Positions 36,169-47,798 are shown, counted from the first letter of the stretch. The stretch: 64,000 bases of DNA from Verrucomicrobiota bacterium (GCA_022710935.1 JAKLFY010000002.1:62001-126000), one strand, 5' to 3'. Translations and numbers: made by a program. The notes: generated by a model from the sequence alone, not told the origin.

Positions 36169-36508
36169 GGAGATCCCCCTGGAAACCCTGGTCAGTTACC
36201 AACCAATAGGAATTTGCTTTTCGACGTGGATGGAGTGTGCCTGGCCGGGTGCAGCCAGTCAAGGCGAAACGCGGCAGAATTGAATTCGCGGGCGCATCTC
36301 AGATGTTTCCGGGGGGGTGCCATTTGTGAACGACCGGTCAGGTGATTGTGGCGTGGGGGAGCGGTGGTTGGTGAGCTAACGGGTTGGGTTTTCGGGCTGG
36401 CTCTGGTGGTCCTGAACCGGCTGTTCCAAGGGGAGCAAAAATAGGTCCAGATTGTGCGGGACTCCAGACTTCCCCCGCGTCATACTCCGCCCGGTGAACG
36501 AACCGAAT

Positions 36509-36809
36509 ACGGGTCAGTTGTTGATTATGTCACATTATCTCCCTGCCGGCCTTGGTGCTGACAGGACAGCAAGTGATCGACGTACCCCGCAGCGCGGCGC
36601 AGACGTCACCGCGCCGCGACCGCCGCCCCACGCGCGTCCAGCTTCTGTCATCCCCAAGGATCGGGCCTGTTGGCCACTCCGCGTGCATGAGTGTTGGACT
36701 GCGCCAGCAGGCTCGATTCGAGGCTTGTGCGCCCTGGCGGCCGGGAGGCTGAGTTGTCCTGCTGATATGTTATTATCAAGAACTGACCCGTTTAAGAACT
36801 GACCCGTTT
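36509..36809. mobile_element. Small non-autonomous element with inverted ends
   Basis: The left end ACGGGTCAGTTGTTGATTAT (36509-36528) matches the reverse complement of 36772-36791 in 18 of 20 positions. The right end is tandemly duplicated: AAGAACTGACCCGTTT occurs at 36778-36793 and again at 36794-36809. There is no transposase inside. GGGTCAGTTCTT-like ends are known around IS200/REP-associated tyrosine transposases; that link is inferred. Confidence 0.55.
36638..36723. repeat. Dispersed repeat, copy 2 (GGCCACTCCGCGTGCATGAG)
   Basis: This is the second copy of the repeat at 29634-29720, inside the inverted-repeat element. The identical core is GGCCACTCCGCGTGCATGAG. The two copies diverge elsewhere by substitutions and short indels. 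Confidence 0.7.
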
Positions 36810-36999
36810 ACGAAGGCCGTGGGTCCAGCTCGGCGAAGGCGGTTGGGCCAACCTCGCAGGGAAACCGAAAGGCGCACGACCAGGTCAGCAGCGCCATTGC
36901 TTCCGCCGAGTTCGAGTTCCAGGGCGGGACCGTGCGCGTGAGCAGGCAATGGATTCGTTGGGCTTGCCGGCGCGCTCCGAGGAGTATAGCTTTCGGCTC

Positions 37000-37227
37000 A
37001 TGTCGGTCGCAGACATCAAGCGTGTGGTGGCCGGATTGCCGGAGCAGGAGCGGGCTGAGCTGGCGGCTTGGCTGCTGGATTCGCTCCCGGCTCCAAGCAG
37101 TGCTGACGAGGACGATCTTCAAGAAGCCGTGCGTCGGCGCGAGGACCTCGATTCGGGCCGCGTGGCACCGCTGGCTGCCGCGCAGTTCTGGTCCGACTTG
37201 GACCGCGCGCGGGCGCAATGGAAGTAG
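37000..37227 (+). CDS. Antitoxin, addiction-module component family
   Basis: The ATG at 37000 gives 75 residues that begin MSVADIKRVVAGLPEQERAE and continue with LAAWLLDSLP, the typical form of the short 'addiction module component' antitoxins paired with RelE/ParE toxins. The reading frame extends 17 codons upstream, but that part shows no family resemblance. The 3' end overlaps the toxin gene by 10 bases. It should bind and neutralise the toxin. Confidence 0.82.
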   Translation: MSVADIKRVVAGLPEQERAELAAWLLDSLPAPSSADEDDLQEAVRRREDLDSGRVAPLAAAQFWSDLDRARAQWK

Positions 37228-37508
37228 AATTCCATCCGCTCGTGCGGGGGGACGTTCTGGAAGCTGCCCGGAAATACTACGACATTTCCCCGCGTCTCGC
37301 CGGGGAGTTCGACGTGGAACTCAAAGCCACGATCGCCAAGGCGGCTGAAAACCCGCTGCGATTTCATCCCACGGGTGAAGGATTCCGGCGAGCCAACTTG
37401 AAGCGCTTCCCTTACCATTTCCTCTACGATGTCCAACCCGCCCGTATCCGCATCCTGGTCGTTCGCCACCATCGGCGGCATCCTGACTTTGGATTGGATC
37501 GGAGATGA
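37218..37508 (+). CDS. RelE/ParE-family toxin
   Basis: A 96-residue basic protein with the ParE/RelE plan: EVEFHPLVRGDVLEAARKYYDISPRLAGEFDVELKATI at the N-terminus, then FRRANLKRFPYHFLYDV and IRILVVRHHRRHPDF at the C-terminus. The conserved arginine of the last strand (VVRHHRR) is present. Family toxins inhibit gyrase or cleave ribosome-bound mRNA; which applies cannot be told here. It overlaps its antitoxin gene. Confidence 0.88.
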   Translation: MEVEFHPLVRGDVLEAARKYYDISPRLAGEFDVELKATIAKAAENPLRFHPTGEGFRRANLKRFPYHFLYDVQPARIRILVVRHHRRHPDFGLDRR

Positions 37509-37555
37509 AGAGGGCACCAATTCTTTCACGTCCATCAAAACCCGCACCCACGCGT

Positions 37556-39811
37556 TCACTCCTTGTCGGAATCGCCAGCCGGTCCGGTGAAGACAAGCCT
37601 GCGCAGGCCGATCCAAGCGTAACTCGAGTTGCGGTTTTCATCGACGAGTCTCACGCGCACCGTGCGTCCGCGCAGCGGACCGATCGCCACGCGCTGAGCG
37701 CGCAGCTCGTGGATCCCGGGCGGCACAAGCTCGAGGAGCACCGCGCCGCTGTCGGCGTCGAGAAACTGGAGGACGAGATTCTCGCGACCGTTGGTGGCCT
37801 CGCTCCAGCCGCCCTGGATGAGCACCTCCGCCCGATCGAACCGGGTGTCGATAGCAAACGCCGGGGACAGCGCCGAGCCGGTGGCGGTCTCGCCGGCCGC
37901 GGCGAGCGAGTTCAGAGTCGGCCTCGAGAACAGGCCGGGCACCGCATTCACGGTGAACGCCCCGCCCGCGCACTTCCAGCCCTGCAGATCGGACGGAGAG
38001 GCGAGGTTGAAGATGACCCGGCGAATGCGACCCGGATCCGAGGGGCCGTCCAGACTCTCGACAGTCGCTTCTCCCGGTTCGGCAAAGGCCGGTTGCCACG
38101 CCGGACAAGCCGCCCGCAACGGGCATCGGTCGAAAATGTCCGCGGGGCAAGTCGGGCTCAGATCGATCGCGTGGTCCCAGACCGTGTCAGTCGTGACTGT
38201 GAACCCCGGTTGAACGGCGCGACAGGCGGCGCGAATCGCGCGCAGGCATTCCAGTCCGCCTTCCCAAGACGCGCGGTCGGGCGTGCGCCCGAGCCCGGGG
38301 TTGAAATCGAGCGGCGTGCCGAAGAAGTCCTGCACGTGGATGGCGTCGACGCCCATTTGGGCCAGAGCCACAAGATCGCCGACGAGCCTTTGTCGCAACT
38401 CCGGATGCGCCGGGTTCAGTCGCACGCGGCGTTCGCCGGCGCCCAAGCCGCCGGTCAGCGGGCTTGGGACCGACGCACCCACGGTGGTGTACGGGATGCC
38501 CCAGCGATCCCGGCAGGCGAGTGGGTGCAGGTCGCTCGTGAATTCGCTGGTCCAGTGTTTGACGGGCGGCAGGCTGACGACGAGCGCCACCTGCACCCCG
38601 AGCGTGTGACATTGCCGAACGGCTTCGGCAAATTCCTCGAGGGTTCCAAGGCGCGGATCCGGTGCGAACCGCGGAAAGACGCCGCTGTCTCCCGCCACAT
38701 TCCATCGGCGCAACAGTAGACCGGCGGCGCCGGCCTGCGCGGCCGCTTTGGCCCGGGCCGCCAAATCCCTGAACGGCACGGCATCGCATGGCTCGAACAC
38801 CGGAGTCCGGCCGGATCGCTCGCCCGGCAGATCGGCCAGGTGCGGCTGTGTGCTCAGCCATTCGCCGTACACGCGCGCGGCCGTTTGCCAATCGCCATCG
38901 TGAAAACGCAGCACCACGGGCGCAGCCTCGAAGTTCTGCCCGGCGGGCTGATAAGGGAAATGCACGAAGCAGAACTTGACGCCGGCCGGCGCTCCGTCGA
39001 GTTCCTCCCGCCGCGGCCAGTTGCCGTCGGCGCGCCCCGGAGCGATGCCGGGCGACATCTCGATGTGGATCACCTTGTAGCGCGGCACGGGGTCGTGCGC
39101 GCCGAAATAGACGCTGCGGTTCCGTTCCGTCTCGTGGAGGGCGAGCCACGGCATCGAGAGCTTGTCGGGGTAGCTGTAGAACTGCTCGGGGCCGAACACG
39201 CCCAGCCAGGACATGTTGGCAAAGGTATGGAAGATGCCGGCGGAGCGGACGCCGAGCGTCTCGGGGACCACGAACTGTGTCTGCCGCCGCGCCTCCGCCG
39301 TGCCGCCCAAACCGAGCGCACCGCCAAGAATCGGATAGAACACCTCCCCGACCTCGAGCTTCGATGCGTTTCGGATTTCGAGCCCAAAACGCAGATCCGC
39401 CCCATCGAGTTTGAGTGTCATCGCCGCCGAGACGGCGTAGCGCTTGCCCAGAACGCTCCGGAGCGGCGCGTCCCAGACCAAAACCAGCCCTGTGTCCGTC
39501 TGCCGGTGCGACGTCAGGCGTTGGTCGCGTCCCAGAATGGCGTTGGCTTCGGTCGATTGCCACGCGTGGTCATGCCGAATCGGCAGCGTGAACTTGAAAT
39601 TGTCCGCCAGGCCCGGTTCTTCGAGCAGTTCGAGCCCGCCCATCCTGTCGCAGATGCGGAGGATCGCGCCGTTGGTGGGAGAGACTTCGACGATGAGGTG
39701 GGCATTCTCGAGGCGCAGGTTCGGCGAGGCGGCACGGCCCGGCGTCCGGTCCGCAGCCAGTCCGAGACAGGCGCCCGAGAGCAACCAGAGCGCGAGCATG
39801 GGCACTTTCAT
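37556..39811 (-). CDS. Secreted DUF6259 family protein (glycosidase-like), copy 1
   Basis: A 751-residue protein with a signal peptide (MLALWLLSGACLGLAADRT). It has a beta-rich N-terminal domain (residues about 30-260: LRLENAHLIVEVSPTNGAILRICDRMGGLELLEEPG) and a TIM-barrel-like middle (LLLRRWNVAGDSGVFPRFAPDPRLGTLEEFAEAVRQCHTLGVQVALVVSLPP, then MGVDAIHVQDFFGTPLDFNPGLGRTPD). A C-terminal beta domain reads LQFLDADSGAVLLELVPPG. It is clearly paralogous to the next upstream gene, from which it is separated by 15 bases. DUF6259 proteins are predicted extracellular glycosidases; the substrate is unknown. Confidence 0.78.
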   Translation of the reverse strand: MKVPMLALWLLSGACLGLAADRTPGRAASPNLRLENAHLIVEVSPTNGAILRICDRMGGLELLEEPGLADNFKFTLPIRHDHAWQSTEANAILGRDQRLTSHRQTDTGLVLVWDAPLRSVLGKRYAVSAAMTLKLDGADLRFGLEIRNASKLEVGEVFYPILGGALGLGGTAEARRQTQFVVPETLGVRSAGIFHTFANMSWLGVFGPEQFYSYPDKLSMPWLALHETERNRSVYFGAHDPVPRYKVIHIEMSPGIAPGRADGNWPRREELDGAPAGVKFCFVHFPYQPAGQNFEAAPVVLRFHDGDWQTAARVYGEWLSTQPHLADLPGERSGRTPVFEPCDAVPFRDLAARAKAAAQAGAAGLLLRRWNVAGDSGVFPRFAPDPRLGTLEEFAEAVRQCHTLGVQVALVVSLPPVKHWTSEFTSDLHPLACRDRWGIPYTTVGASVPSPLTGGLGAGERRVRLNPAHPELRQRLVGDLVALAQMGVDAIHVQDFFGTPLDFNPGLGRTPDRASWEGGLECLRAIRAACRAVQPGFTVTTDTVWDHAIDLSPTCPADIFDRCPLRAACPAWQPAFAEPGEATVESLDGPSDPGRIRRVIFNLASPSDLQGWKCAGGAFTVNAVPGLFSRPTLNSLAAAGETATGSALSPAFAIDTRFDRAEVLIQGGWSEATNGRENLVLQFLDADSGAVLLELVPPGIHELRAQRVAIGPLRGRTVRVRLVDENRNSSYAWIGLRRLVFTGPAGDSDKE

Positions 39812-39826
39812 GGGTTCTGATCCGTG

Positions 39827-41941
39827 TCACTCCTCGGCGACAAACACCAGGCGCTCGGCCTCCACGGTGATTTCCGCGGGCAGGCTCAGAGTGACCGGCG
39901 CGGTTGCGGGCCGATACAGCCGCACCGGACGGCCCGTTGAGCCGGTGAATCCGGCGAAGGTCAGCGTGGCGGGTGTTGCGCCGCGCTGGGTGACGATGCA
40001 CGCCCGCCGGCCGTTGCTCGGATTGCGATACGCCGCGTGGTCGACGCCCTCGGGGAGACTCGAGAGTTCCAGCAGCGCTTCGCCCGGATCGATCGGTTCC
40101 CCGGTGAACACGCAGTCGGCCAGATCGTCGCGGATCGTCTTGACCTCGCGAATATAGCGCGCCAGGCCGCGCCACGGCCCGCTGTCCATCGAGCGGTTGA
40201 AGTGGAATGGGGCCACCATGACGGCGTGGCCGAGGCGGACGGCGTCGTTCACGCCGATGTAATCGTAGGGTTGATAGAGGCCGACGGTCTCAACCAGTTC
40301 CGGGAAGACCTTGCGCGCCACAGTCATGTTGCCCGCCCACCACGTCGCCGCGCCAAATGACAGCGCGCGGTCCCAGGTGGTTTCCATCGAGAAACGGAAA
40401 TGCGGCTGGATTGCCCTGCAGCCGCGGTCGATCCGATCGAGGAGCCGTAGGGTGCCTTCCCACGGCGATCGGTCCGGACCGAGCGGGGTGCTCGGATTGA
40501 AGTTCATCGCGGACGGAAACAGCTTGTCGATGTGCAAGCCGTCCGCGCCGATTTGCGCCAGCTTCGTGAAGTAGCGCAGGTGCGCGTCGGCCAGAGCCGG
40601 GAATGCGACATCCGCGAAGGTCATGAGCGGGGTGGTCAGTTTCATCCGCGACGCCAGCGTGCCCATGCCCCACCCGTCGATCCAGGCAGGATGCCCCTGG
40701 ATCGTCTCGAAGTTGTAGTGCTTGAGTTCGCGCCGATACCAGGCGGTATCGAGATTGTTGACGTGGATGTTGACGAAGAAATAGACCTTCACCCCCTGCG
40801 CATGGCAATCGCGCAACGCCCGCTCGAGGTCGTCCCAAGTCCCCAACCGCGGGTCCGGCTCGTAATACGGATAGCCGTTGTCGTGCCCGCCGCGCTGCCA
40901 ACCCGCGACCTGCAGCGAGGTGACCCCGTACTTCAGGCCGTCCCGAGCCAGTTGCGGGATTTGGTCGATGCGATAGTTCACGTTCCCCTCCGGCAGCATG
41001 ATCATGATCATCTGGTAGAAGCTTTGCTGCCGGATCCAATCGTCTCCGGGTTTCACCAGCCCGAAGGTCCGAATGAACCACGGGCGGTAGATCTCCCGGC
41101 CCGCCCGGATCCAGTCGCCGTGATGGAATTGCGCGACCAGGGGCGCCCCCTCGAACGTCCCGTCCGGCGGCATGGAAGGATAGTGAACCAGCCACAGTGC
41201 GGCGTTCCGCTCTTCGCCGGCGCCCTCCTCGAGAAAGAGAAACCCCTTGAGCCGGGCGATGGGATCGTGCGCGCCCAGGTACAGGCCGCGGCTCAATGCC
41301 CGGTTGCCAACCTCGACGAACCCCATGTTCTGTGACGGATAGTGGATCAGGTGCTGTCCAAACCCCCTGTTGAAGCGCTTACCGCCGTGCGGAGGCGGGT
41401 TCAACGCCGTCTGCGCCGCGGTCTCCGACGGGCCGAAACGATTCAGTCCGCCCAGCGCCGGATACCAGATCTCCGGGATCCGGATGGCGGTGCGGTTGGT
41501 GAGCGAGAACCGGAACTCGATCGCCTGGTCTCTCAACTCGATGCTCAAGCGCGCACCCAGGTTGTGCGTGTTGCCGCGCTCGTCCTTCATCGGACCGTCC
41601 CAATGCAGATCGAGACGGTCTGCGGCAACTTCGAACCGCGCGAGTGGTTGGTCTTTGCCATGGATGAAATTGCGGGGCACGTCCGGCAGAGGGACCAGCA
41701 CGCGAAAGTTGCCCGCGAATCCGGGCGGCGATTCGAGATCGACACCCCCAAGTCGATCCTGGACCCGCAGCAGACGTCCGTGCTGGCGGTCCACCTCGAC
41801 GCGGCAGGCGGCGTTCTCGAGAACCAATGACTCGAGCGCCACCGGCGGTCCGTTGTGGGATTCGGCGATTTGGACTGCCTCCGCAGACGCGGCGATCTGC
41901 ATCCAAAGAGGCAGGGTAAAGGCCGACACCCATGCCCTCAA
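39827..41941 (-). CDS. Secreted DUF6259 family protein (glycosidase-like), copy 2
   Basis: A 704-residue paralogue of the neighbouring DUF6259 gene. Shared elements are LVLENAACRVEVDRQHGRLLRVQDRLGGVDLESPPGF, the barrel motifs GYPYYEPDPRLGTWDDLERALRDCHAQGVKVYFFVNIHV and IGADGLHIDKLFPSAMNFNPSTPLGPDRS, and a C-terminal beta domain. No upstream ATG gives a sensible N-terminus. I chose a TTG at 41941 because AAAAGG lies about 8 bases before it and the result is a good signal peptide (RAWVSAFTLPLWMQIAASA). The alternative ATG at 41902 would remove that peptide. The open frame continues upstream through a dispersed repeat, which is not coding. Confidence 0.78.
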   Translation of the reverse strand: MRAWVSAFTLPLWMQIAASAEAVQIAESHNGPPVALESLVLENAACRVEVDRQHGRLLRVQDRLGGVDLESPPGFAGNFRVLVPLPDVPRNFIHGKDQPLARFEVAADRLDLHWDGPMKDERGNTHNLGARLSIELRDQAIEFRFSLTNRTAIRIPEIWYPALGGLNRFGPSETAAQTALNPPPHGGKRFNRGFGQHLIHYPSQNMGFVEVGNRALSRGLYLGAHDPIARLKGFLFLEEGAGEERNAALWLVHYPSMPPDGTFEGAPLVAQFHHGDWIRAGREIYRPWFIRTFGLVKPGDDWIRQQSFYQMIMIMLPEGNVNYRIDQIPQLARDGLKYGVTSLQVAGWQRGGHDNGYPYYEPDPRLGTWDDLERALRDCHAQGVKVYFFVNIHVNNLDTAWYRRELKHYNFETIQGHPAWIDGWGMGTLASRMKLTTPLMTFADVAFPALADAHLRYFTKLAQIGADGLHIDKLFPSAMNFNPSTPLGPDRSPWEGTLRLLDRIDRGCRAIQPHFRFSMETTWDRALSFGAATWWAGNMTVARKVFPELVETVGLYQPYDYIGVNDAVRLGHAVMVAPFHFNRSMDSGPWRGLARYIREVKTIRDDLADCVFTGEPIDPGEALLELSSLPEGVDHAAYRNPSNGRRACIVTQRGATPATLTFAGFTGSTGRPVRLYRPATAPVTLSLPAEITVEAERLVFVAEE

Positions 41942-42088
41942 AACGTGCCTTTTCGTAATGCGCGCAGATTGAGCAAAGGAGAGAGACCCGGCAAGGCCAA
42001 AGGGGAAAGGGGTGCATCCGGCTGTTGTCGGTGTCCTGTCGCCCGGTGAGGGCACCGGGCCTACAACGGATGGAGATTGCCGGTGGAG

Positions 42089-42108
42089 GCCGCGTGCCCC
42101 CACGCGGC
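42089..42108. repeat. REP-like palindrome, copy 2
   Basis: GCCGCGTG-CCCC-CACGCGGC has the same 8-base stem as at 3799-3818, with one loop base changed. It lies in the divergent region upstream of a DUF6259 gene. Confidence 0.85.
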
Positions 42109-42182
42109 GCAAACTCGATTCCCACCGACAACCTCCAGATGCACTGAGCGGAAAGGGGCGTTGAGCGGCGGAAGGTGCCGGC

Positions 42183-42294
42183 ACAGATTCCTGAATTCCG
42201 GGACCGACCCCTTTGCGGGACCGACCCCTTTGTGAAGTGTGCGATGAAGATCCTGCAACCACATCAACAAGCATCGAGAATGTCCAAACTCCAG
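42183..42294. repeat. 112-base dispersed repeat, copy 1, with an internal 17-base duplication
   Basis: This runs from CAGATTCCTGAATTCC to TGTCCAAACTCCAG and matches 50043-50139 almost exactly. The unit GGGACCGACCCCTTTGC is present twice in tandem here (42200-42216 and 42217-42233, the second ending in T) but once in the other copy. Confidence 0.85.
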
Positions 42295-42447
42295 CCGCGG
42301 ACGTCAGTCCGCGCCATCTCGCTCCGCTGAAGACTGAGGACCGGGTTCGGGCGTCAAAGCCCTGCACGCGATGTGAGAACCGCGGGGATTTTGCTGGCTC
42401 TGAGCCCCGGAGGCGCACTATAAGCTCACTGCTGATCCGGAGGACAC

Positions 42448-43206
42448 ATGATTGATCTGCCAGGTATGAAGGGCGAACGCGGCGCGCGCGGGGCGCGATG
42501 GGCGGCGGGAGCGTTCGTGGGGTTCACTTTGATCGAGTTGTTGGTGGTGATCGCCATCATCGCGATCCTGGCCGCGATGTTGTTGCCTGGGCTGAGCATG
42601 GCGAAGGAGAAGGCCCGCCGCGTTTCCTGCCAGAGCGGACTGCGCCAGCTCGGTCTGGCCCTCCAGATGTACGGCAACGACAACAACGATCGCCTCCCGC
42701 AAGGCTATCGCGACGACGGATTCACTCACACGATCTGGATCAGCACAAACACCTTCAACGCCATCCAGCAGTACAGCGGGACCAACATGAGCACCTGTCC
42801 GAGCCTCGCCGGCACGTTCCAGTATTACCGGGCGCCGCACGGCCATGTCATCGGCTACAGCTACAATGGCGGACACAAGAAGCCGTGGCCGGGCGAACCC
42901 TCGCCCCGCTGGGTCTCGCCTCAGCGTTTCACCGACGATCCGCAGTTGACCTTGGCATGCGATCTGAACGCGTGGGCTGAACCGATGGGCGGCGTCGGTT
43001 GGGTCATCGCCCCGCATTGTGCCGGCGGCGCGGCCAAAGACAAAGGTGTTCCCTTCTTATGGGTCTCGAAACTGACCAAACCTCAGGATCTCCGTGCCCA
43101 GGGCGGCAACGTCCTCTTGCTCGCCGGGTCGGTGCACTGGAAAAACCTCAAGCAAATGACCAATTACTGGGCCGCCGAAGCGGGCGGTTACTGGAACGCC
43201 TGGTAG
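42448..43206 (+). CDS. Type IV prepilin-like secreted protein (N-terminal methylation domain)
   Basis: A 252-residue protein with the prepilin cleavage/methylation signature [26 protein letters not shown] at residues about 28-53, followed by [32 protein letters not shown]. The Glu five residues after the cleavage site is present. The C-terminal part ([19 protein letters not shown]) takes the place of the HxxxDG-type ending common in this family. Hundreds of such pseudopilin-like proteins occur per genome in Verrucomicrobiota and Planctomycetota. They pass through the type II secretion/pilin peptidase route; individual roles are unknown. Confidence 0.88.
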   Translation: MIDLPGMKGERGARGARWAAGAFVGFTLIELLVVIAIIAILAAMLLPGLSMAKEKARRVSCQSGLRQLGLALQMYGNDNNDRLPQGYRDDGFTHTIWISTNTFNAIQQYSGTNMSTCPSLAGTFQYYRAPHGHVIGYSYNGGHKKPWPGEPSPRWVSPQRFTDDPQLTLACDLNAWAEPMGGVGWVIAPHCAGGAAKDKGVPFLWVSKLTKPQDLRAQGGNVLLLAGSVHWKNLKQMTNYWAAEAGGYWNAW

Positions 43207-43295
43207 CCGGCCGCCCGCCATCTCCGGCGCCCGCCTCTCGCCGATCATCGGCCACACGCCCACACGCCGCGCATCGGCCGGTTGCCCGGCGCGCG

Positions 43296-44993
43296 GTGCG
43301 CGGTGGGCGCCGCACCATCGTTTTCCAGCATCTGGCGGCCTTGCTGCTGGTCGGGGCAAGCGTCGGTTGCGCGCCGTCCCAATCGCTCTCGCAGCGCCCG
43401 AAGACCGCGGATGCCGATGTCGTCATCTACGGCGGAACATCGGCCGGCGTGGCCGCGGCCGTCCAGACGGCGCGGATGGGAAAGCGCGCTGTGCTGATCG
43501 AGCCGGGCATGCATCTGGGCGGACTGAGCGCGGGCGGATTGGGGGCGACTGACATTGGCAACAAGGGGGCCATCGGCGGGATCGCGCGCGAGTTCTATGA
43601 GCGGATTGCCCGTCATTACGCCGCGGACGGCGCCTGGCGCCAGGAAACGCGCGCCGATTACCTGACCGTTCGGGGCGCCACCCGGAATCGGGCCAAGGAT
43701 CCGGTTGCCGAGGCCCGCGGGATTGCGGCCCAATGGACCTTCGAGCCGCATGTGGCGGAGCGCGTGTTCCGGGACCTTGTATCGGAGGCAGGAATCGAGG
43801 TTGTTCTGGGCGAGCGGCTCGATCTCAACCGCGGCGTCCGCGCACGGGGAGGGCGCATCCTCGCCATTCGGATGGAAAGCGGCAGGGTGTTCGCCGGCCG
43901 CATGTTCATCGACGCCACCTACGAGGGCGATTTGATGGCGAAAGCTGGGGTGTCTTATCACGTCGGGCGCGAGGCCAATGCCGTGTACGGCGAAACGCTC
44001 AATGGGGTGCAGACCACGAACGCCGTCTATCATCAGTTCACCCGCCCGGTCGACCCGTACCGAATCCCGGGAGATCCCGCCAGCGGGCTCCTGCCCGGGG
44101 TGCAGAGCGGCGGACCTGGCGAGGAGGGTTCGGGCGATCGGCGGGTGCAAGCGTACAATTTCCGACTCTGCCTCACGGACGCGGCCGAGAACCGGCGCCC
44201 GATCCCCCAGCCCGCGGGCTACGACCCCAATCGCTACGAATTGCTCCGGCGTTACATCGCGGCGGGAGTCTTCGATGCCCTTCGGCTGAACACGCCCATG
44301 CCCAATCGGAAGACCGATATCAATAACTATGGCGCCTTCTCGAGCGATCACATCGGCGCCAACTACGAGTATCCGGACGGCGACCATGCCACGCGCGAAC
44401 GCGTCTTCCGCGATCATGTGGACTATCTCATGGGGATGTGGTGGTTCCTGCAGAACGATCCGCGACTGCCCGACACCGTGCGCCTCGAGGCAGGGCGCTG
44501 GGGGCTCTGTCGCGACGAATTCCCCGACACAGGCGGCTGGCCCCATCAACTCTACGTGCGCGAGGCCCGCCGCATGGTGTCGTCGTACATCATGACCGAG
44601 AAGCATTGTCGCGGGCAGGAGACGGCCAGCGATCCGGTGGGCCTGGCCGCCTACGGCATGGACTCGCACAACGTGCAGCGCTACGTCAAAGACCATGCCG
44701 CCATCAACGAGGGCGACGTCGAAGTGGGAGTGCCGCGGCCCTACCCGGTTTCCTATCGCGCCATCGTGCCCAGGGCGGGCGAGTGCGAGAACCTGCTGGT
44801 GCCTGTTTGCCTGTCAGCCTCTCACATCGCGTACGGATCGATCCGCATGGAGCCTGTGTTCATGGTGCTTGGGCAGTCCGCGGCCACGGCGGCCGCCCTG
44901 GCCATCGACGGAGCCGCGCCCCTGCAACGGATCGAGTACGACAAACTGCGTGCGCGGCTCCAGGCCGACGGGCAGATCCTCGAGTGGCGCTGA
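43296..44993 (+). CDS. Exported FAD-dependent oxidoreductase, probable lipoprotein
   Basis: I chose the GTG at 43296, giving 565 residues, because it starts just before a lipoprotein-like signal (HLAALLLVGASVGCAPS) and clears the previous gene. The longer frame overlaps that gene out of frame. The FAD-binding motif is DVVIYGGTSAGVAAAVQTARMGKRAVLIEPG, followed by HLGGLSAGGLGATDIGN; the family is the FAD-dependent oxidoreductase group (PF12831) that includes xanthan-lyase-like annotations. Later conserved parts are MFIDATYEGDLMAKAGVSYHVGRE and YGSIRMEPVFMVLGQSAATAAALA. It lies 89 bases after the prepilin-like gene and near two DUF6259 genes, which suggests sugar or polysaccharide oxidation outside the cytoplasm. 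Confidence 0.85.
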   Translation: MRGGRRTIVFQHLAALLLVGASVGCAPSQSLSQRPKTADADVVIYGGTSAGVAAAVQTARMGKRAVLIEPGMHLGGLSAGGLGATDIGNKGAIGGIAREFYERIARHYAADGAWRQETRADYLTVRGATRNRAKDPVAEARGIAAQWTFEPHVAERVFRDLVSEAGIEVVLGERLDLNRGVRARGGRILAIRMESGRVFAGRMFIDATYEGDLMAKAGVSYHVGREANAVYGETLNGVQTTNAVYHQFTRPVDPYRIPGDPASGLLPGVQSGGPGEEGSGDRRVQAYNFRLCLTDAAENRRPIPQPAGYDPNRYELLRRYIAAGVFDALRLNTPMPNRKTDINNYGAFSSDHIGANYEYPDGDHATRERVFRDHVDYLMGMWWFLQNDPRLPDTVRLEAGRWGLCRDEFPDTGGWPHQLYVREARRMVSSYIMTEKHCRGQETASDPVGLAAYGMDSHNVQRYVKDHAAINEGDVEVGVPRPYPVSYRAIVPRAGECENLLVPVCLSASHIAYGSIRMEPVFMVLGQSAATAAALAIDGAAPLQRIEYDKLRARLQADGQILEWR

Positions 44994-45147
44994 AGGGCCG
45001 GCAGCGGACATTCGTCCGCGGCGCGTCGCAGGGAGACATCCGCCGCAATCGCAGCAGGCGCCGCGGCTTTCGCGGCTGCGGGGGCCACTCCGGGCACGGC
45101 GATCTGACCGCCAGCCTCCATCGGTGTCCCGCAGGGCTTGGGCGCGG

Positions 45148-45177
45148 CATGCTCCGTCGGTCTGAGACGGAGCTCCG

Positions 45178-45182
<5 letters not shown>
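45148..45182. repeat. Dispersed repeat carrying a minus-strand stop codon, copy 2
   Basis: The counterpart of 16540-16578, with GGTCTGAG, then ACGGAGCTCCGCTAAC. The clpB stop codon TAG (45178-45180) lies in it. It includes the hairpin at 45151-45173. Confidence 0.55.
45151..45173 (-). terminator. Hairpin after clpB
   Basis: GCTCCGTC (45151-45158) and GACGGAGC (45166-45173) form a perfect 8-base stem with a 7-base loop. It begins 4 bases past the clpB stop on the minus strand. There is no T-tract, so termination is inferred from position. Confidence 0.5.
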
Positions 45183-47796
<2,614 letters not shown>

Positions 47797-47798
47797 GG

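Larger units (their letters stand above)
36169..36999. other. 831-base intergenic region holding a small mobile-element remnant
   Basis: No supported gene. The central part (36509-36809) is bounded by inverted repeats and includes a copy of the dispersed repeat found at 29634. The flanks (36169-36508 and 36810-36999) show no recognisable feature. Confidence 0.55.
41942..42447. other. Divergent intergenic region with two dispersed repeats
   Basis: This separates the minus-strand DUF6259 pair from the plus-strand prepilin-like gene. It holds the GCCGCGTG/CACGCGGC palindrome (42089-42108) and a 112-base repeat (42183-42294). Nothing else stands out; promoters for both directions must lie here. 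Confidence 0.5.

Noticed and set aside
41942-42418. N-terminal extension of the second DUF6259 protein
   Set aside because: The translated extension equals a dispersed repeat that is also present, non-coding, near 50043, and it lies before a good signal peptide.
42999-43295. N-terminal extension of the FAD oxidoreductase
   Set aside because: It overlaps the prepilin-like gene out of frame and is Arg/Pro-rich. The GTG at 43296 gives a lipoprotein signal.
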